From Xanthobacteraceae bacterium (GTDB lineage Bacteria > Pseudomonadota > Alphaproteobacteria > Rhizobiales > Xanthobacteraceae), in the NCBI GenBank assembly GCA_030037645.1, contig JASHQI010000083.1:1-41293 (forward strand): DNA of 41,293 nucleotides. The letters run 5' to 3'. Positions 39,392-41,293 of the stretch are shown here, piece after piece. The notes beneath the pieces were generated by a model. The model was not told the origin of the DNA and did no database searches. It saw only the letters and a list, made by a program, of their open reading frames with translations. The first letter of the stretch is position 1; the number at the start of each line of letters is the position of its first letter. Position numbers and translations under genes: made by a program.

Positions 39392-41293
39392 ATGGACGCC
39401 ACAACAGACCGCCATGCGCCGCTTCTTAAGGGGCGCGTTGAGGATAATGCTCTGGTTCGCGGCTGCGGCCGCTACGTTGCCGATGCGCCGTTTGCGAACC
39501 AGGCGTATGCGTTTTTTGTGCGCTCGCCGCACGCCTTTGCCCGCATCGTCCGCATCGACATCGAGGCGGCGAAGCGGGCTCCCGGTGTGGTTGGCGTGCT
39601 GACTGCGAAAGACCTGGAAGGTGTCGGCAGCATTGGCCGGCATCCGCCGCTCCCCGGCCGCGGCGGCAAGGCGCTGGTCATGCCGTTCCGGCCGGCGCTC
39701 GCCGCCGAGCGCGTCATGCATGTCGGTGAGCCGATTGCGATGGTGGTGGCCGAGACCGCGGCGGCGGCGCAGGACGCCGCCGAACTGGTCGCGATCGAAT
39801 ACCAGGAATTGACGCCCGTCGTCGACGCGCGCGAAGCGCTGCGTGACGGCGCGCCGCAATTGTGGCCGCAGGCGCCCGGCAATCTGGCCATCGACTGGCC
39901 GGGCCCGGCCGCCGATCCCGAGGCCAATGCCCACACCATCGAGGCGCTTTTCGCCAACGCCAAATTCGTCGCTCGAATCGAACTGATGAATCAGCGCATG
40001 GTGATCAATTCGATGGAGCCGCGCGGCGCCACCGCAAGCTACGATCCGGCAAGCGACACCTATACTATGCGCTCGTGCTCGCAGAGCGCCGGCACGCTGC
40101 GCGAAAACGTCGGCAGCATCATGAACCTGCCGAAGGAACGGCTGCGCGTGATCACCGAGGATGTCGGGGGCGCCTTTGGGCTCAAGACCGGCGCCTATCC
40201 GGAATACATCGCGCAACTGGCCGGCGCCAAAAAATTCAACCGGCCGATCCACTGGATGTCGACCCGATCCGAGGCGTTCGTCAGCGACAACCAGGCGCGC
40301 GACACCCATTCGGAGGTCGAACTGGCACTCGACGAGAAGGGAAAATTCCTGGCGCTGCGCATCCGCAACACTTGCAATGTCGGCGCCTATCTCGGCTCGA
40401 TCGGCGCGGCAATTCCCACGCTGAGCTTCAGCCGCTGCCTGCCCGGCATGTACGATATCAAGCATATCGACATCAGCGCGCGCTGCGCCTTCACCAACAC
40501 GCTGCCGACCGCACCCTATCGCGGCGCCGGCCGGCCGGAAGCAAGCTACGCGCTTGAGCGCGTGGTCGACGAAGCCGCGCGCGTCTCGGGAATCGATCCG
40601 ATCAAGCTGCGGCGGCGCAACCTGATCAAGAAATCGGCGATGCCGTACAAGACGCCGGTCGGCACCACCTACGACAGCGGCGATTTCGAGCCGATCGTCG
40701 ACCAAGCGTTGCAGCTTGCCGACTATGACGGCTTCAAACGGCGCCGCCGCGAAGCGCAGAAGCGGGGCAAGTATCGCGGCTTCGGCATCTGCTGCGCGTT
40801 GGAGCACTCCGGCGGCGCGCCGCTGGAGACCGCAATGCTGACGTTTCCCGGCAACGAAACGCTGCAGCTCAGCCTCAATGTCCAGAATACCGGCCAGGGC
40901 CACGCCACCGTGTTCTCGCGGCTGATTGCCGAGCGCCTCGGCATTGCGGCGGAAAACATCCCGCATCGCCACGGCGACTCCTCGCTCGATCTGCCCGGCT
41001 ACGCATCGGTCGGTTCGCGTTCGGGGATGACGGTCAGCCACTCGCTGGTGAAGGCGATCGATGCCATTCTCGCCAAGGGCAAGCCGATCGCCGCCACCAT
41101 CCTGGAAGCCGGCGAGGCGGACATCGCGTACAAAGCCGGGCAATTCGAGGTGGTCGGCACCGATCGCCGGGTGTCGTTGTTCGAGGTCGCCGCGCGCGCC
41201 GCCGAGATGAAAAAGCGCGGCGAAATCGCCGAGGACCTCGACACCAGGACCACGACCGAGACGCCGCAGACATTCCCGAACGGCGTCCACATC
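39392..41293 (+). CDS. Molybdenum hydroxylase large subunit, CoxL/XdhB-like (3' partial)
   Basis: Third xanthine-oxidase-family molybdopterin subunit; 634 codons are present before the window ends with no stop. The protein begins MDATTDRHAPLLKGRVEDNA and continues VRGCGRYVADAPFANQAYAFFVRSPHA, the standard hammerhead-domain opening. RVMHVGEPIAMVVAET follows, then EDVGGAFGLKTGAYPEY and APYRGAGRPEASYALER near residues 374-385, the form II-type loop in place of the CO dehydrogenase loop, and NVQNTGQGHATVFSRL. The C-terminal catalytic GVGEGG region lies beyond the edge. ATG 39392 has CGGAAC about six bases upstream. No leader peptide is seen. Medium and small subunits are not upstream and could only be to the right of the window. 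The large open frame on the opposite strand is a high-GC shadow. Confidence 0.93.
   Translation, partial: MDATTDRHAPLLKGRVEDNALVRGCGRYVADAPFANQAYAFFVRSPHAFARIVRIDIEAAKRAPGVVGVLTAKDLEGVGSIGRHPPLPGRGGKALVMPFRPALAAERVMHVGEPIAMVVAETAAAAQDAAELVAIEYQELTPVVDAREALRDGAPQLWPQAPGNLAIDWPGPAADPEANAHTIEALFANAKFVARIELMNQRMVINSMEPRGATASYDPASDTYTMRSCSQSAGTLRENVGSIMNLPKERLRVITEDVGGAFGLKTGAYPEYIAQLAGAKKFNRPIHWMSTRSEAFVSDNQARDTHSEVELALDEKGKFLALRIRNTCNVGAYLGSIGAAIPTLSFSRCLPGMYDIKHIDISARCAFTNTLPTAPYRGAGRPEASYALERVVDEAARVSGIDPIKLRRRNLIKKSAMPYKTPVGTTYDSGDFEPIVDQALQLADYDGFKRRRREAQKRGKYRGFGICCALEHSGGAPLETAMLTFPGNETLQLSLNVQNTGQGHATVFSRLIAERLGIAAENIPHRHGDSSLDLPGYASVGSRSGMTVSHSLVKAIDAILAKGKPIAATILEAGEADIAYKAGQFEVVGTDRRVSLFEVAARAAEMKKRGEIAEDLDTRTTTETPQTFPNGVHI

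Noticed and set aside
39365..41290. A 641-codon open frame on the minus strand at the right edge
   Set aside because: The plus strand reads as a standard molybdopterin subunit with YRGAGRPEA and NTGQGHAT motifs over the whole stretch. The minus frame has low-complexity shadow composition.

Overview
The window looks like chromosomal DNA of a high-GC alphaproteobacterium of the Hyphomicrobiales (Bradyrhizobiaceae/Xanthobacteraceae type, such as Bradyrhizobium, Rhodoplanes or Pseudolabrys). I infer this from the alphaproteobacterial character of MutS and GlnD, a small conserved rhizobial protein beginning MCDYSL, many Bug-type periplasmic receptors, and several palindromic intergenic repeat families that I recall as common in those genomes. 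No database search was possible. I see no rRNA, tRNA, CRISPR array, transposase or phage gene.

Left part (1-11.9 kb): mostly housekeeping genes. The 3' two-thirds of mutS runs in from the left edge and meets a small membrane-protein gene tail to tail. A minus-strand cluster follows: a sulfonate/taurine/nitrate-type ABC importer (receptor, permease, ATPase), then an OsmC-like protein and a VOC protein. Next come glnD (PII uridylyltransferase) and a bifunctional class A penicillin-binding protein on the plus strand.

Right part (12-41.3 kb): an accessory catabolic region with short transcription units on both strands. It holds three molybdenum hydroxylase large subunits (the third cut by the right edge) with no [2Fe-2S] or FAD subunit beside any of them. 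It also holds a Rieske oxygenase, a hydantoinase-B protein without its A partner, two cupins, two alpha/beta hydrolases (one without the nucleophile serine), an aldo/keto reductase, a zinc alcohol dehydrogenase, a VOC protein, a fumarylacetoacetase-family protein, an M20 amidohydrolase, an ACMSD-type amidohydrolase and two MFS transporters. Five periplasmic solute receptors (Bug/TctC type) lie between the enzymes, with no TctA/TctB membrane genes. Between 21.6 and 27.7 kb receptors and enzymes alternate: receptor, Rieske oxygenase, receptor, HyuB, receptor.

The enzyme set suggests breakdown of aromatic or N-heterocyclic compounds: hydroxylation by molybdenum and Rieske enzymes, hydrolysis of ring-cleavage products, and amide or hydantoin-type hydrolysis. 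The substrate cannot be read from the sequence. The most distinctive non-coding features are a two-hairpin repeat of about 159 bp in two copies (9.6 and 19.7 kb), a three-unit 16-bp tandem repeat between the ACMSD-type gene and the third molybdenum hydroxylase gene, and at least six other palindromic repeat elements between genes.
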